Shown: positions 16,222 through 25,341 of the stretch, one piece after another
How positions within the stretch are numbered: the first letter of the stretch is position 1
Layout of the letters: each line of letters opens with the position of its first letter
Made by a program: the position numbers and the translations under genes
The notes under the pieces: generated by a model
The model's input: only the letters and a program-made list of their open reading frames with translations
The model's database searches: none
Told to the model about the DNA's origin: nothing
NCBI GenBank assembly: GCA_902705825.1
Contig: CACSIL010000045.1
Coordinates: 249,224-313,223 of the forward strand
Length of the DNA stretch: 64,000 nt
Source of the DNA: Halioglobus japonicus
GTDB taxonomy: Bacteria > Pseudomonadota > Gammaproteobacteria > Pseudomonadales > Halieaceae
Direction: 5' to 3'

Positions 16222-17292
16222 TTAGATAATGGGTGCATTGCTGGCGTCACCCGGTGGCAAGGGATAATCACTGGGTTGCAGTTCTTCCTGAAATTGCTCG
16301 ACCTCCTTTTCAACGGTCGTTACATTTCTTCCGTACAGCGCGATGTGAAAAGCCGCATCCCCTTCGTATACAAGCGGCAAATTGGTTCGACCAATTACGA
16401 TGCCGTCATTGGGTGCGGTCATCGGTGTCTCACTGGAGCCTAGCGGGTCGGCCACCATTGCTATCACCTGGCCTGCGGTAACCTTGGCTCCCAGAGGAAC
16501 CAGGGTGCGCAATACGCCGCTCTCTGGCGCTCGCAGCCAACTGGTCTGGTAGCTGATCACCGGTGGCGCGGGACCCTTTTTGCGTGTCGATGCCCTTAAC
16601 ATACCGATACTGCGCATAACGTTGATGATGCCTTTCAGCCCTGCGCGTATGTACAGTTCTTCAAACCTCAGTGCTTCGCCAGCCTCATAGAGAATCACCG
16701 GAATTCCGGCATCCTGGGCACAGCCGCGCAGAGATCCATCGCGCAGTTTTGCATCGATCGCCAGAGGAACACCGAACGCTTTTGTCATGCTCAGAATCTC
16801 GGGGTCATCCAGGTCAGCGCGAATCTGGGGAAAATTGGAACGGTGGCGCGAGCCCGTGTGCAGATCGATCCCATGCGTTGATTTCAGCACGATCTCTTTG
16901 AGAAAGGTATGCGCGACCCTTCCGGTCAGCGAGCCTTTCGCCGAGCCTGGAAAAGAGCGGTTCAGATCGCGCCCATCGGGCAGGTATCGTGTGTGGTTTA
17001 CAAAGCCATAGACATTGACGATCGGGATCGCAAGTATGGTTCCACGCATAGTCTTCAGCGCTTTGTGCCCCAATAGCCGGCGAATAATCTCAACGCCATT
17101 GATCTCGTCACCATGAATGGCGGCACTGATGAAAAGTATCGGCCCTGGCAGCTTGCTGCGAATCACCTGTACGGACATCGCCAGATCATCGTTGGTATAC
17201 ATGGGGGCCACAGGAATGTCGACAACGGTGCTTTCACCGGGAGCGATGCTTACGCCACCGATAGTGAGGTCAGGCTGCGAGGTCTTTGTCAT
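16222..17292 (-). CDS. Succinylglutamate desuccinylase/aspartoacylase-family zinc hydrolase
   Basis: A 356-residue M14-like zinc hydrolase. The zinc ligands are visible as HGDEINGVEIIRRL (HxxE) and the later His in GIDLHTGS; RYLPDGRDLNRSFPG supplies the substrate-binding Arg/Asn pair; the general-base Glu is in ILYEAGEALRF. The C-terminal third is a beta barrel (WLRAPESGVLRTLVPLGAKV). Family members remove acyl groups from, or peptide-bonded, acidic amino acids. Genes of this type commonly neighbour rimK and the RimB-type protease. A role in trimming glutamate tags is plausible but inferred. Its start overlaps the stop of the RimB-like gene by four bases (ATGA). Confidence 0.85.
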   Translation of the reverse strand: MTKTSQPDLTIGGVSIAPGESTVVDIPVAPMYTNDDLAMSVQVIRSKLPGPILFISAAIHGDEINGVEIIRRLLGHKALKTMRGTILAIPIVNVYGFVNHTRYLPDGRDLNRSFPGSAKGSLTGRVAHTFLKEIVLKSTHGIDLHTGSRHRSNFPQIRADLDDPEILSMTKAFGVPLAIDAKLRDGSLRGCAQDAGIPVILYEAGEALRFEELYIRAGLKGIINVMRSIGMLRASTRKKGPAPPVISYQTSWLRAPESGVLRTLVPLGAKVTAGQVIAMVADPLGSSETPMTAPNDGIVIGRTNLPLVYEGDAAFHIALYGRNVTTVEKEVEQFQEELQPSDYPLPPGDASNAPII

Positions 17293-17744
17293 GTTTGAAT
17301 CTGGTCTCCCTGCTGGTTTTCACTTTGTACGTAGGATCTTCCCGGATGGACGACATAATTTGCGCTGAGGGCTGTGCGCCCCAGCAGAACGCGAAACAAC
17401 ATACTGTCCCGATCAGTCAGTGTGACCTCTGCCTGAATAATGTCCTCACCGATGCTGATGGCCGTTTCGATGACATAGCGCTGCTCCTCATGCCCGCCGG
17501 AGTCGCGCACAATACGATGGTCTTTTACCGGGGCCTCAGATTCGACGATGGTGTCTGTATCGCCCTGCACAGGGTGAATGGCAAAGCGCACCCATTGCTT
17601 ATCGCCGCGCATAAAAGGCTTCACCCTGAAAGCATGCAATGCACTGGTGCGCGCTCCGGTATCAATCTTGGCTTTTATCCTGGGTATATTGAGATCGGGA
17701 AACCCTATCCATTCTCGCCACCCGATGGGTTTTTTGGTGCTCAT
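17289..17744 (-). CDS. rimB: RimB-type ATP-dependent zinc protease (RimK/LysX-associated)
   Basis: A protein of about 151 residues of the retropepsin-like family annotated as putative ATP-dependent zinc protease (COG4067). The aspartic-protease-like signature KIDTGARTSALHA is at residues 25-37, and VLLGRTALSANYVVHPGRSY forms the C-terminal strand region. In Pseudomonas, RimB works with RimK and RimA to control S6 glutamylation. I chose the ATG at 17744 (MSTKKPIGWREWIGFPDL), with the core beginning immediately as in family members; a start at 17849 would add 35 unrelated residues overlapping ptsP. It is translationally coupled to the deacylase gene downstream. Confidence 0.85.
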   Translation of the reverse strand: MSTKKPIGWREWIGFPDLNIPRIKAKIDTGARTSALHAFRVKPFMRGDKQWVRFAIHPVQGDTDTIVESEAPVKDHRIVRDSGGHEEQRYVIETAISIGEDIIQAEVTLTDRDSMLFRVLLGRTALSANYVVHPGRSYVQSENQQGDQIQT

Positions 17745-17778
17745 GGGAGTTTGTTCCTGTTCGGCTTGTGCGCGGCTA

Positions 17779-20019
17779 TCACCAGAGTATCTCTCCGGCT
17801 CCCAGCACATATAATCGGTCTGCCACCAGCTTTCTGATGTGCATGGCATCGTTCAGGAGAAGCGCCTCTTCTACAATAGCTTTGGCGTTGTCGATGCTGA
17901 TCTGTCGCAGCAGCCACTTGATCTTGGGTAGTTGTGCCGCGCTCATACTGAGTGTTCGTACCCCCAGCCCCAATAGCAGCAACACGGCGATAGGGTCGGA
18001 CGACATCTCCCCGCACACGCTGAAAGGGAGATCAGTGCTTTGCGCTATTTCGATCACGCGAGCAATCTCGTGCAGCACCGCCGGATGCACATGATCGTAG
18101 GAACGGGCCACTCTGGGATTATTGCGATCCAGCGCGAGCAGATACTGGCTCAGGTCATTGGAGCCGATGGAAATAAAGTCGAGCAGATGACGCCAGGAGC
18201 GCAGTTGTGAAATAGCAGAGGGCACTTCCACCATAATGCCCACCGGGGGACGGAGTACGTGAATCCCCTCCTCTGCCAGTTGCGTGATGGCATCGTCCAG
18301 CAGTGTGTGGAACTCAATAATCTCCGACGTATTCCCCACCATAGGCAACATGATGCGCAGGTTTTCCCGGCCTTCAGAGGCCCGTAGCATCGCTCGAATC
18401 TGGCTCATAAACAGGGAGCTGTTGTCGAGACAGAAGCGGATTCCACGCCAGCCTAATGCGGGGTTCTCCTCCCTGATCGGAAAATAGGGCAATGGTTTGT
18501 CGCCGCCAATATCCAGTACTCGCATGTGTACCGGCTTGGTGTCATAGGCTTCCAGAATCTGTCGGTAGACGGCCAGCTGTTCCTCTTCCGAGGGAAACGT
18601 TTCGCTTACCATGAAGGGAATTTCAGTGCGGTACAGCCCCAGACCTTCAGCACCGGCCTGCAGCCCGGGAGAAATATCCGCGAGCAGGCCACTGTTGGCA
18701 TACAGGCAGATTTTTGTCCCATCTACGGTTTGTGCCGGCAAGTCCCGCAGCTCCTGCAATTCTCCTTTTAACTGCTGTTGAGCCTTCAGTATCTGTTCAT
18801 ATTCAACCAGTACCGAGGGTGTAGGCCTGACAATCACCTTGGCGGTGTTGCCATCGACCACCAGCTCATCCTGGTTGTATAACCCCCGGATCTCGCCCAC
18901 GCCCATCACTGCGGGCACGCCCAGCGCATTGGCCAGTACAGCGGTATGCGAAAGATTAGAGCCTTGAAAGCAGACGATACCGGCGAGATATTCAGATGGA
19001 ATACGCGCGATATCGGAGACGCTTACCTGAGACCCTACCAACACCGTCCGGGTAGTGGGGAGTTCTTCACTACCCGTTGCCCGCAGCCCGCGCCAGGCGC
19101 TGTAGAGTTTGTTTCCCAGGTGCCGGATATCTTCATGTCGCGCGCGCAGATATGGATCGTCCATGGCGAGAAACACATCCGCGTGTTGGTGTATCACTTT
19201 TTTCAGAGCGCCGGGAAGATGGACGCCGTCGCGTATTAACTGGCTAACACCATTGACCAATGATGGGTCCGATAAAAGCAGACAGTAGGCGTCAAACACG
19301 GCTGCAACGTCCTGCGACAACAGCTCACTCAACCCCGCCTGCTCACGTTTGACGTCTGCGAGCACTGTTTTTACCAGCTCCTGCCACTCCTGGAGTGCCG
19401 CGTCGATATCTCTGCACTGGCCATCGCTGACGGAATACAGATCGTCTTCGTCACACAGTCTCACCAGGCCAATGCCAATGCCCGGCGCGCCCTTGATACC
19501 GGTCAAGACAGGCGCTGTACTGTGGTTAATTTCCTGCCAGATGGACTCTGTCGAAACCACCAGCGCCAATTGACTGCCCAGTGTAACCAATACAGCAGAT
19601 TCCTCCGCTGAAAGTTCACGCGCTTCCTTACTCTGTGCTACCAGCACGCCAATAACGACACCGCCCCTGACTATCGGCACGCCAAAGAAACTGCTGTAAC
19701 GCTCTTCTTTGGTTTCCCTGATGCTATAAAACGCTGGGTGTTGCGCGGCGTCTGCAATATTGATTGGGTGTCGGGACTGGGCAACCAACCCCACCAGACC
19801 TTTTCCCGCGGGAATTCGGATGCCGCCCACGGAGCCCAGGTTAAGTCCATGGCTGGCCAGCAAAGCCATGTCGCCTCTCTCATCGGCGAGGTACAAGCTA
19901 CAAACGTCCAGCCCCAGGTATTGCTGGATAGAATCGACAATCACGGAGACCTGCGCCGAGGGCGATTCAGCATCGGCTGCGGTTTGTACGATACGTGTTA
20001 AATCCAGAATTACCGACAT
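17779..20019 (-). CDS. ptsP: PTS-Ntr enzyme I (PtsP) with N-terminal GAF domain
   Basis: A 746-residue phosphoenolpyruvate-protein phosphotransferase of the nitrogen PTS. Residues 1-160 form a GAF sensor (YLGLDVCSLYLADERGDMAL, VPIVRGGVVIGVLVAQ), which in PtsP binds glutamine. The phosphorylated His is in SNLSHTAVLANALGVPAVMG near residue 355. The C-terminal PEP-binding TIM barrel shows LYRTEIPFM, GGDKPLPYF, and IGSNDLSQYLLALDRNN. It passes phosphate to NPr and PtsN, regulating carbon, nitrogen and K+ balance. It is upstream of the RimB-like gene by 34 bp on the same strand, so it could drive the whole rimB-rimK segment. Confidence 0.95.
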   Translation of the reverse strand: MSVILDLTRIVQTAADAESPSAQVSVIVDSIQQYLGLDVCSLYLADERGDMALLASHGLNLGSVGGIRIPAGKGLVGLVAQSRHPINIADAAQHPAFYSIRETKEERYSSFFGVPIVRGGVVIGVLVAQSKEARELSAEESAVLVTLGSQLALVVSTESIWQEINHSTAPVLTGIKGAPGIGIGLVRLCDEDDLYSVSDGQCRDIDAALQEWQELVKTVLADVKREQAGLSELLSQDVAAVFDAYCLLLSDPSLVNGVSQLIRDGVHLPGALKKVIHQHADVFLAMDDPYLRARHEDIRHLGNKLYSAWRGLRATGSEELPTTRTVLVGSQVSVSDIARIPSEYLAGIVCFQGSNLSHTAVLANALGVPAVMGVGEIRGLYNQDELVVDGNTAKVIVRPTPSVLVEYEQILKAQQQLKGELQELRDLPAQTVDGTKICLYANSGLLADISPGLQAGAEGLGLYRTEIPFMVSETFPSEEEQLAVYRQILEAYDTKPVHMRVLDIGGDKPLPYFPIREENPALGWRGIRFCLDNSSLFMSQIRAMLRASEGRENLRIMLPMVGNTSEIIEFHTLLDDAITQLAEEGIHVLRPPVGIMVEVPSAISQLRSWRHLLDFISIGSNDLSQYLLALDRNNPRVARSYDHVHPAVLHEIARVIEIAQSTDLPFSVCGEMSSDPIAVLLLLGLGVRTLSMSAAQLPKIKWLLRQISIDNAKAIVEEALLLNDAMHIRKLVADRLYVLGAGEILW

Positions 20020-20237
20020 TTCCCTGCCCTTACCCTGTGCGGCCCATTGCCTGAGTACCCACGCCTGTTTCGCTGTTGCATACGCAACATAGCGTCACGC
20101 CATTTACGCCCGGTAATTGCCAGTACAAGCCTGGACTATTTTCTTGCGTGTCACCTGCCAAGTAACTAGGCTGGCAGGGAGTCAAGGTTCAAATCAAAAC
20201 GCTGCTACAGACAATAGTTCGTTGGAGAATATACCAC

Positions 20238-21206
20238 ATGATAAGGGCGCTATTACTATCCGCAGACGGTAACTACTCAGAAGGTGATGAGCAGCTCCTG
20301 TCGCCCTGGCGGGAGCAGCCAGGCGGCACCCTATGGCTCGATATCCAGGGCGAGATAACGCCTGATATTCGCCTGTTGCTGCAGAGTTTTGAATGCAATG
20401 AACTGGCTATCAACGACGCTTCGCGGACACGGCACCCGCCAAAAGTTGAGAGTTTTGACAAGAATGGCTTCATCCTGTTCCGCGGTATCAGTGAACTCGA
20501 CGATGCCCTGACGCATGTGCCGCAGCAGCTGGCGATCTGGGTGGGGAGCAATTACCTGATAACACTGCACCGGGGTCACTCAGTCAGTGTTGAGCAACTG
20601 CTGGGACAGGCTGTGGCTGACAATCTACTGCAATCACCGGCGGTGCTGGCGCTGAGTCTTCTGCATTACGCGGCAGGTCGCTATCTGGCGAAGTTGATGG
20701 CGGCCGAGGAGCGTATCGGCGACCTCGAAGATCAATTGCTCGGTGAGCGCTCTAATGAAGCCTTGAAGGAACTGGTCGCTTACCGTACCCGCTTGCGCAA
20801 ATTACGCCGAATTTTCAATTACCATCAGCGCATAGCCGAGACCATCCTGAACGATAGCTGCCCATTCCTGGGGGTTGGCGAGAGTGGTTCCTACCATGAA
20901 AGGCGCGATCTTTATGATCGTTTTGAGCGCTTATCCAGTCTGTGCAGTCTGTACTATGAGCTCTGTGGTGACCTCGTGGACGGCTACATTTCGCTCAGTT
21001 CACACCAGCTCAACAACACCATGAAGATACTGACGATCATTACGGCGATATTTGTCCCGATAACCTTTATCGCCGGCCTGTACGGAATGAATTTCGACAA
21101 TATGCCTGAACTGCACCACGAGTACGGCTACTTCTTTGTGCTGGGTATTATTCTTGCCGTAGCCGTGGCGATGGTGGTGCTGTTCAAGAAAATACGCTGG
21201 CTCTGA
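20238..21206 (+). CDS. corA: CorA-family divalent metal ion transporter
   Basis: A 322-residue protein of the CorA/ZntB family. It has a long cytoplasmic N-terminal alpha/beta domain and helical stalk (RKLRRIFNYHQRIAETIL), then two C-terminal transmembrane helices. The selectivity signature GMN is present in IAGLYGMNFDNMPELHHEYG, the periplasmic loop of CorA, and the tail is basic (LFKKIRWL). It should be a homopentameric Mg2+/Co2+/Ni2+ channel; a ZntB-like Zn2+ role is an alternative. It is transcribed divergently from ptsP across a 218-bp gap and convergently with the sulfotransferase gene, only 7 bp apart. Confidence 0.88.
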   Translation: MIRALLLSADGNYSEGDEQLLSPWREQPGGTLWLDIQGEITPDIRLLLQSFECNELAINDASRTRHPPKVESFDKNGFILFRGISELDDALTHVPQQLAIWVGSNYLITLHRGHSVSVEQLLGQAVADNLLQSPAVLALSLLHYAAGRYLAKLMAAEERIGDLEDQLLGERSNEALKELVAYRTRLRKLRRIFNYHQRIAETILNDSCPFLGVGESGSYHERRDLYDRFERLSSLCSLYYELCGDLVDGYISLSSHQLNNTMKILTIITAIFVPITFIAGLYGMNFDNMPELHHEYGYFFVLGIILAVAVAMVVLFKKIRWL

Positions 21207-21213
21207 CGCAACA

Positions 21214-22380
21214 TCAATCAGAGATGGGCCAGCGCTCGTCCTGGGTGTAGAACGCAAAACGCTCTTCGATAATGTCCTCAGTCAGGCCATACTCGGCAAG
21301 ATTGTACTCGTGTTTACCGTGCTTGCCCTTCGGGTTGGCATCTATGTGCGCCTGCATTGCCGTGCGTGATTCGTCGCTCAACGGCAGGTCGAAAGCACGG
21401 TATACTTTTTCGACCATTGTCATAGGCTGATCCACAAACTCACCCTGGGAGCAGTCCACGAACAACTCCGGTGGTAATTCAGCGCGCTGTGCCAGGCCCT
21501 TCTCCAGCGACATGGCATACCACTCCATCACCGCCCTGCCCGTCTGGGCTGCATCCAGGTGACTGATATCACCCATATACATGCCCATGACCACCTTGTT
21601 CATACTGTTGATACTGGGTACGACACGCTGTGGATCCCGGTGGCACCAGACAAAACGCGCGTCGGGGAAAACCTTGCGAATAGCATCGATGCCCCACATA
21701 TGCGCTGGCGCTTTCAGCATCCACTGTTTGCCGGGGTTGCGCCAGTTCAGCATTTGCATCTGTCGCTTCTGGTACGCGTACATCGGCTCGAGATCGCGCT
21801 GCAGCAACCAGCTCCGATACGGCTCAAGCATGATTTCAAACCCCAACTGCACCCCATCAAATGCGTATGCGTGTAACAGCACACACTCCTCGGGCGTGTC
21901 GGCATCGATATAGTGAATTTTGGCAAATTCCGAGTTGCGCGTTTGTTCCAGCGCTTTTACCAGATAGGGGTAACGTGGGTCTTCCTGCCCGGGCTCGCTA
22001 TCCGGCCAGGGGTCAGGAAACTGTACTTCCCACTGTAGCAGGCCGCGGTTGTCGGGTGCTGCGACCAGCAGGTTCAGCAGGGCCGAGGTGCCAGAACGGG
22101 GCAAGCCGGTAACGAATATAGGCGCAGTGATTTCCTGTTCAGCAATCTCCGGGATTGTCTTAAACGCATTTTCACACTTCAGCCGAGTAGCGAGTTGCAT
22201 CACCACTCTGTCGCGGCAGCGTTTACGGCCCTCCGGGTCCTTTACATTGCGATCATAGGTTTCCAGCAGTACTTCAAGCCCCTCACGGAAGGGCAATTCA
22301 CCAAAATCATCAAAACCTGTCTGCCCCTTCGCTTCGGCGATCAATTCATCGGCATCGTAGCTCACTGTTTGGTCGGTCAT
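21214..22380 (-). CDS. Sulfotransferase-family protein
   Basis: A 388-residue cytosolic sulfotransferase-fold protein. The 5'-phosphosulfate-binding loop is TGLPRSGTSALLNLLVA near residue 95, and the 3'-phosphate-binding strand and helix are ARFVWCHRDPQRVVPSIN. Such proteins move sulfate from PAPS to an alcohol or amine acceptor. Members of this long bacterial subgroup are found in marine gammaproteobacteria and mycobacteria with unknown acceptors. Its ATG overlaps the stop of the DUF1214 gene by four bases, indicating coupled translation and a joint role. Its donor PAPS can be made by the Sat and CysC encoded about 11 kb away. Confidence 0.87.
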   Translation of the reverse strand: MTDQTVSYDADELIAEAKGQTGFDDFGELPFREGLEVLLETYDRNVKDPEGRKRCRDRVVMQLATRLKCENAFKTIPEIAEQEITAPIFVTGLPRSGTSALLNLLVAAPDNRGLLQWEVQFPDPWPDSEPGQEDPRYPYLVKALEQTRNSEFAKIHYIDADTPEECVLLHAYAFDGVQLGFEIMLEPYRSWLLQRDLEPMYAYQKRQMQMLNWRNPGKQWMLKAPAHMWGIDAIRKVFPDARFVWCHRDPQRVVPSINSMNKVVMGMYMGDISHLDAAQTGRAVMEWYAMSLEKGLAQRAELPPELFVDCSQGEFVDQPMTMVEKVYRAFDLPLSDESRTAMQAHIDANPKGKHGKHEYNLAEYGLTEDIIEERFAFYTQDERWPISD

Positions 22381-23480
22381 TTCAGCTCCGCCAGTTTTGC
22401 GACACGTGTTTTGAGCTCAGGGTGCTGTTTGGCCCCAATCCAACGCCAGCACATCGTACCCATATTGTGTCCGGCTGTTTCGATCCAGTTGGGAACGCCG
22501 GGATCAGTGTGCGATACCACCACGCGAACACTGCCGTCACTGTTGTAGTGGGCCGTGTGTTTGTTGACATGGATAGTGTGGTGGCGATAGTCCAGGGATT
22601 CCATCCACCAGTTGTCCAGCTGGAAATTCCAGGTCTGGCATTCGGGGATTTCGGGCGCGTCGATGATGAAGACCTCGTCATCTGCAAGCTGCCAGGCGCT
22701 GTGGAAATAGAAGATATTCGGGTCGCCGCCAATCAACTGGCAGTACGCCTGATCCGCCGGTGGCAACTCGTTCAAAGTGGGTAGAAAGCTCTCGGACCAA
22801 TTTTCGAACAGCGTTGCTGAGCCTTTCACAAAACCGATAGCACCCTGCAGGCCGCGTTCGAGTTTTGTCGCGGAGAACGCTTCAGGGCGGTCTTCATCGG
22901 CGCCAATTCGTTCGATTTTCAAGTCGGCCGCTTTCTCGTTCACGCGATCCTGAAATGTCTGGCGTACGTTGATAGAGTTGGTCTCAGGGCCCATCGGCAA
23001 CCAGTTGCCATCGTGTTTGTTACGGCTGATGATAAGCTCCAGTTCGCCGTTCGGGCCGATATCCATTCCCCTTGTATCTATATGGCCGGTGACTTCCATC
23101 GTGCCGCCGGAGGCATACTTGTTGATAATGGTACTGAAGCCCAGGTAGTCGACGGTGCCGCGGTTCCCGGTTATGCGATAGTCATACTTGGGGCTTAAAG
23201 GTGCACTCTCGTAGCGATTGTCCGGGTTGTCGGCACCCAGCTTGATCGTTTCGTGAGCGCCGCAGCGTAATTGAGGGAACAGCGGGTCGCGAAATTCGAG
23301 GAAGCTCTCAAGGCCGCCACGCAACAGGCGAGCAAGGTAGCGATATCCCTCCGCCTGGTTGAACGCGTCCTGTGGGGCCGCCGGGCTGCGGATAATATTA
23401 CCCGCCTCCTGCAGCGCATCACAAAACTCATCCCAGGTGGTTCCATCAAGCACTCTTTTTTCGGCATCGCTGGTCGACAT
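22377..23480 (-). CDS. DUF1214-containing protein
   Basis: A protein of about 367 residues whose C-terminal half matches the DUF1214 family (SAWQLADDEVFIIDAPEIPE, WNFQLDNWWMESLDY, then VVVSHTDPGVPNWIETAGHN and a WRW motif). The N-terminal half (LARLLRGGLESFLEFRDPLF) resembles DUF1254/1214 proteins that pair with sulfotransferases. No catalytic residues are established for this family, so I do not assign a reaction. I chose ATG 23480 with an AGAG site; the 25-residue upstream extension lacks support. It is the first gene of a two-gene unit with the sulfotransferase. Confidence 0.8.
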   Translation of the reverse strand: MSTSDAEKRVLDGTTWDEFCDALQEAGNIIRSPAAPQDAFNQAEGYRYLARLLRGGLESFLEFRDPLFPQLRCGAHETIKLGADNPDNRYESAPLSPKYDYRITGNRGTVDYLGFSTIINKYASGGTMEVTGHIDTRGMDIGPNGELELIISRNKHDGNWLPMGPETNSINVRQTFQDRVNEKAADLKIERIGADEDRPEAFSATKLERGLQGAIGFVKGSATLFENWSESFLPTLNELPPADQAYCQLIGGDPNIFYFHSAWQLADDEVFIIDAPEIPECQTWNFQLDNWWMESLDYRHHTIHVNKHTAHYNSDGSVRVVVSHTDPGVPNWIETAGHNMGTMCWRWIGAKQHPELKTRVAKLAELK

Positions 23481-23617
23481 AGGCTCTCTCTTATCAGACG
23501 GGGTTAATTTGGCTGCGTCAGTGATACCAAAGGCTTTGGCGCGAAGCAAGCGCAACTCCTGTTGCAGCGCCTGGAGCGCTGAAGGAGTCTATGACTTTGA
23601 ACCAGAGGGCGTGTCTT

Positions 23618-25324
23618 TTACAACACGCCCTGTGCGACTTGTTTCGCTGCGTAATCACAGGCCCGGGCAGTAAAGGCCATATAGGTGAGTGACGGATTGA
23701 CGCAGGAGGCCGAGGTCATGAAGGAACCATCCGTGATAAACAGGTTGGGCACATCATGGGATTGGTTGTGTGCATTCAACACCGATTCCGCCGGGTCAGC
23801 CCCCATGCGGGCGGTCCCCATCTCGTGGATACCTTCACCGGGCATGGACATGTCATCGTTGCCCAGCAGTGAGAATACCGCACCGGCAGCCTTCAGCAGA
23901 CGATCTGCCTGTATCTTGGCATCACGACGCAAATTGACTTCGTTTTCACCCCACTCGAAGTCGAACACCACCTGCGGAATGCCGTAGCGATCCACCTTAT
24001 CCTTACTCAGATACATACGGTTGGATTCGTTTGGCAGGCACTCGGTAAAGCCTGCAAGGGCAAATATCCAGGGGCCAGGTTTGCGCAGCGAATCCTTCAA
24101 GGAGGCGCCAAAACCCTTGTTGTTCATGCCGGTCTGCCAGTCCACCCGCAGGGTCGCCGTTTGATAACCATAGCCGCGCACAAAATCGGCATCCTCGTCC
24201 TGCCCGTCGAGATTCCTGAACCGTGGAATATACAGCCCGGTTGGCCGATTGCCGTGGTAGTAGCTATCCATATTATCCAGGAACACCCCGGCACCGCTGA
24301 GGCCAAGAGTGTGATCCATCAGGTAGTGCCCCAGCGTGCCGCTGCTATTGGCTAGCCCGTTGGGGAAATCCTCGCTGGCGGAGTTCAACAGAATCTGGGT
24401 GCTGCCGACGGTGGAAGCGCAGAGGAAGAAAATTTTGGCGCTAAAACTCATGCGTTCCTTGGTCATCGCATCAATGACATGCACGCGCGATATCTTGCCG
24501 GATTCTTTATCGTATTCCAGGCGCTCTACGACGGAGTTCGCGCGCAGGGTGAGATTACCTGTTGCCTGCGCGGCGGGAAGTGTCGAGCTCTGTGAGCTGA
24601 AATAACTGCCAGTAGAGCAACCGCGCGCACAGGGCCCGCAGTAATGACAGGCGCTACGACCGGGGAGATCCTCGGTCAGTATAGCCACGCGCCCGTTGGT
24701 GAGCGTGACATCTGGCGCCTTCTTTTTCAGCCGTTCATTGATCGTTTCCTCGAGCGCGAACCAGGGCATAGGCTTTTGGAACTCGCTGTCGGGCAGCTGG
24801 GGTAAGCCCTCTTTTTTACCGTTGATACCGACAAATTTTTCAACATAGCTATACCAGGGAGCAATGTCCTCATAGCCCACCGGCCAGGGTATGCCATGGC
24901 CATCGATTTCGTTGGCCTTGAAATCCATTTCGCTGAAGCGGTACGTCTGACGCCCCCAGATAAGAGACCGCCCGCCAACCACATCCGCACGTGCCCACAT
25001 AAAGGGTTTACCTTCATCCATCGCGTACGGATTTTGCTTGTCGTTGTTCCAGAACTGCCGCGTCCCTTCATTGAACGAGTGCGTGACCTTGCTCTGTACC
25101 GGGTAGTCCTCGGCGTAGAGTTCGCGGGGCTTTTTACCCTGATACGGAAACTTCCAGTTTGGCGCATGCTCGCCGAGATAACCGCTGCCTGCTTGCAAGG
25201 GTTTGCCGCGCTCCAGCACCAGCACTTTCAGCCCTTTCTCCGTCAATTCCTTGGCAGCCCAGCCACCGGAAATACCGGACCCAACCACGATGGCATCGAA
25301 ATCATATTGTTTGGCTTCAATCAT
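23618..25324 (-). CDS. GMC-family FAD oxidoreductase (glucoside 3-dehydrogenase-like large subunit)
   Basis: A 568-residue GMC flavoprotein. The FAD-binding GSGISGGWAAKELTEKGLK is at the N-terminus, DVVGGRSLIWGRQTYRF follows, and the C-terminus has the conserved His in HEMGTARMG and the Asn in NPSLTYMAF. Residues 226-236 (CHYCGPCARGC) have four Cys, an arrangement seen in membrane-linked sugar dehydrogenase large subunits that hold an iron-sulfur centre. With the Tat-exported small subunit encoded next, it resembles gluconate/glucoside 3-dehydrogenase complexes that oxidise sugars in the periplasm. It has no signal of its own and would be exported with the small subunit. Substrate is inferred from the neighbourhood. 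Confidence 0.87.
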   Translation of the reverse strand: MIEAKQYDFDAIVVGSGISGGWAAKELTEKGLKVLVLERGKPLQAGSGYLGEHAPNWKFPYQGKKPRELYAEDYPVQSKVTHSFNEGTRQFWNNDKQNPYAMDEGKPFMWARADVVGGRSLIWGRQTYRFSEMDFKANEIDGHGIPWPVGYEDIAPWYSYVEKFVGINGKKEGLPQLPDSEFQKPMPWFALEETINERLKKKAPDVTLTNGRVAILTEDLPGRSACHYCGPCARGCSTGSYFSSQSSTLPAAQATGNLTLRANSVVERLEYDKESGKISRVHVIDAMTKERMSFSAKIFFLCASTVGSTQILLNSASEDFPNGLANSSGTLGHYLMDHTLGLSGAGVFLDNMDSYYHGNRPTGLYIPRFRNLDGQDEDADFVRGYGYQTATLRVDWQTGMNNKGFGASLKDSLRKPGPWIFALAGFTECLPNESNRMYLSKDKVDRYGIPQVVFDFEWGENEVNLRRDAKIQADRLLKAAGAVFSLLGNDDMSMPGEGIHEMGTARMGADPAESVLNAHNQSHDVPNLFITDGSFMTSASCVNPSLTYMAFTARACDYAAKQVAQGVL

Positions 25325-25341
25325 TGTTATGTACCACCGCG

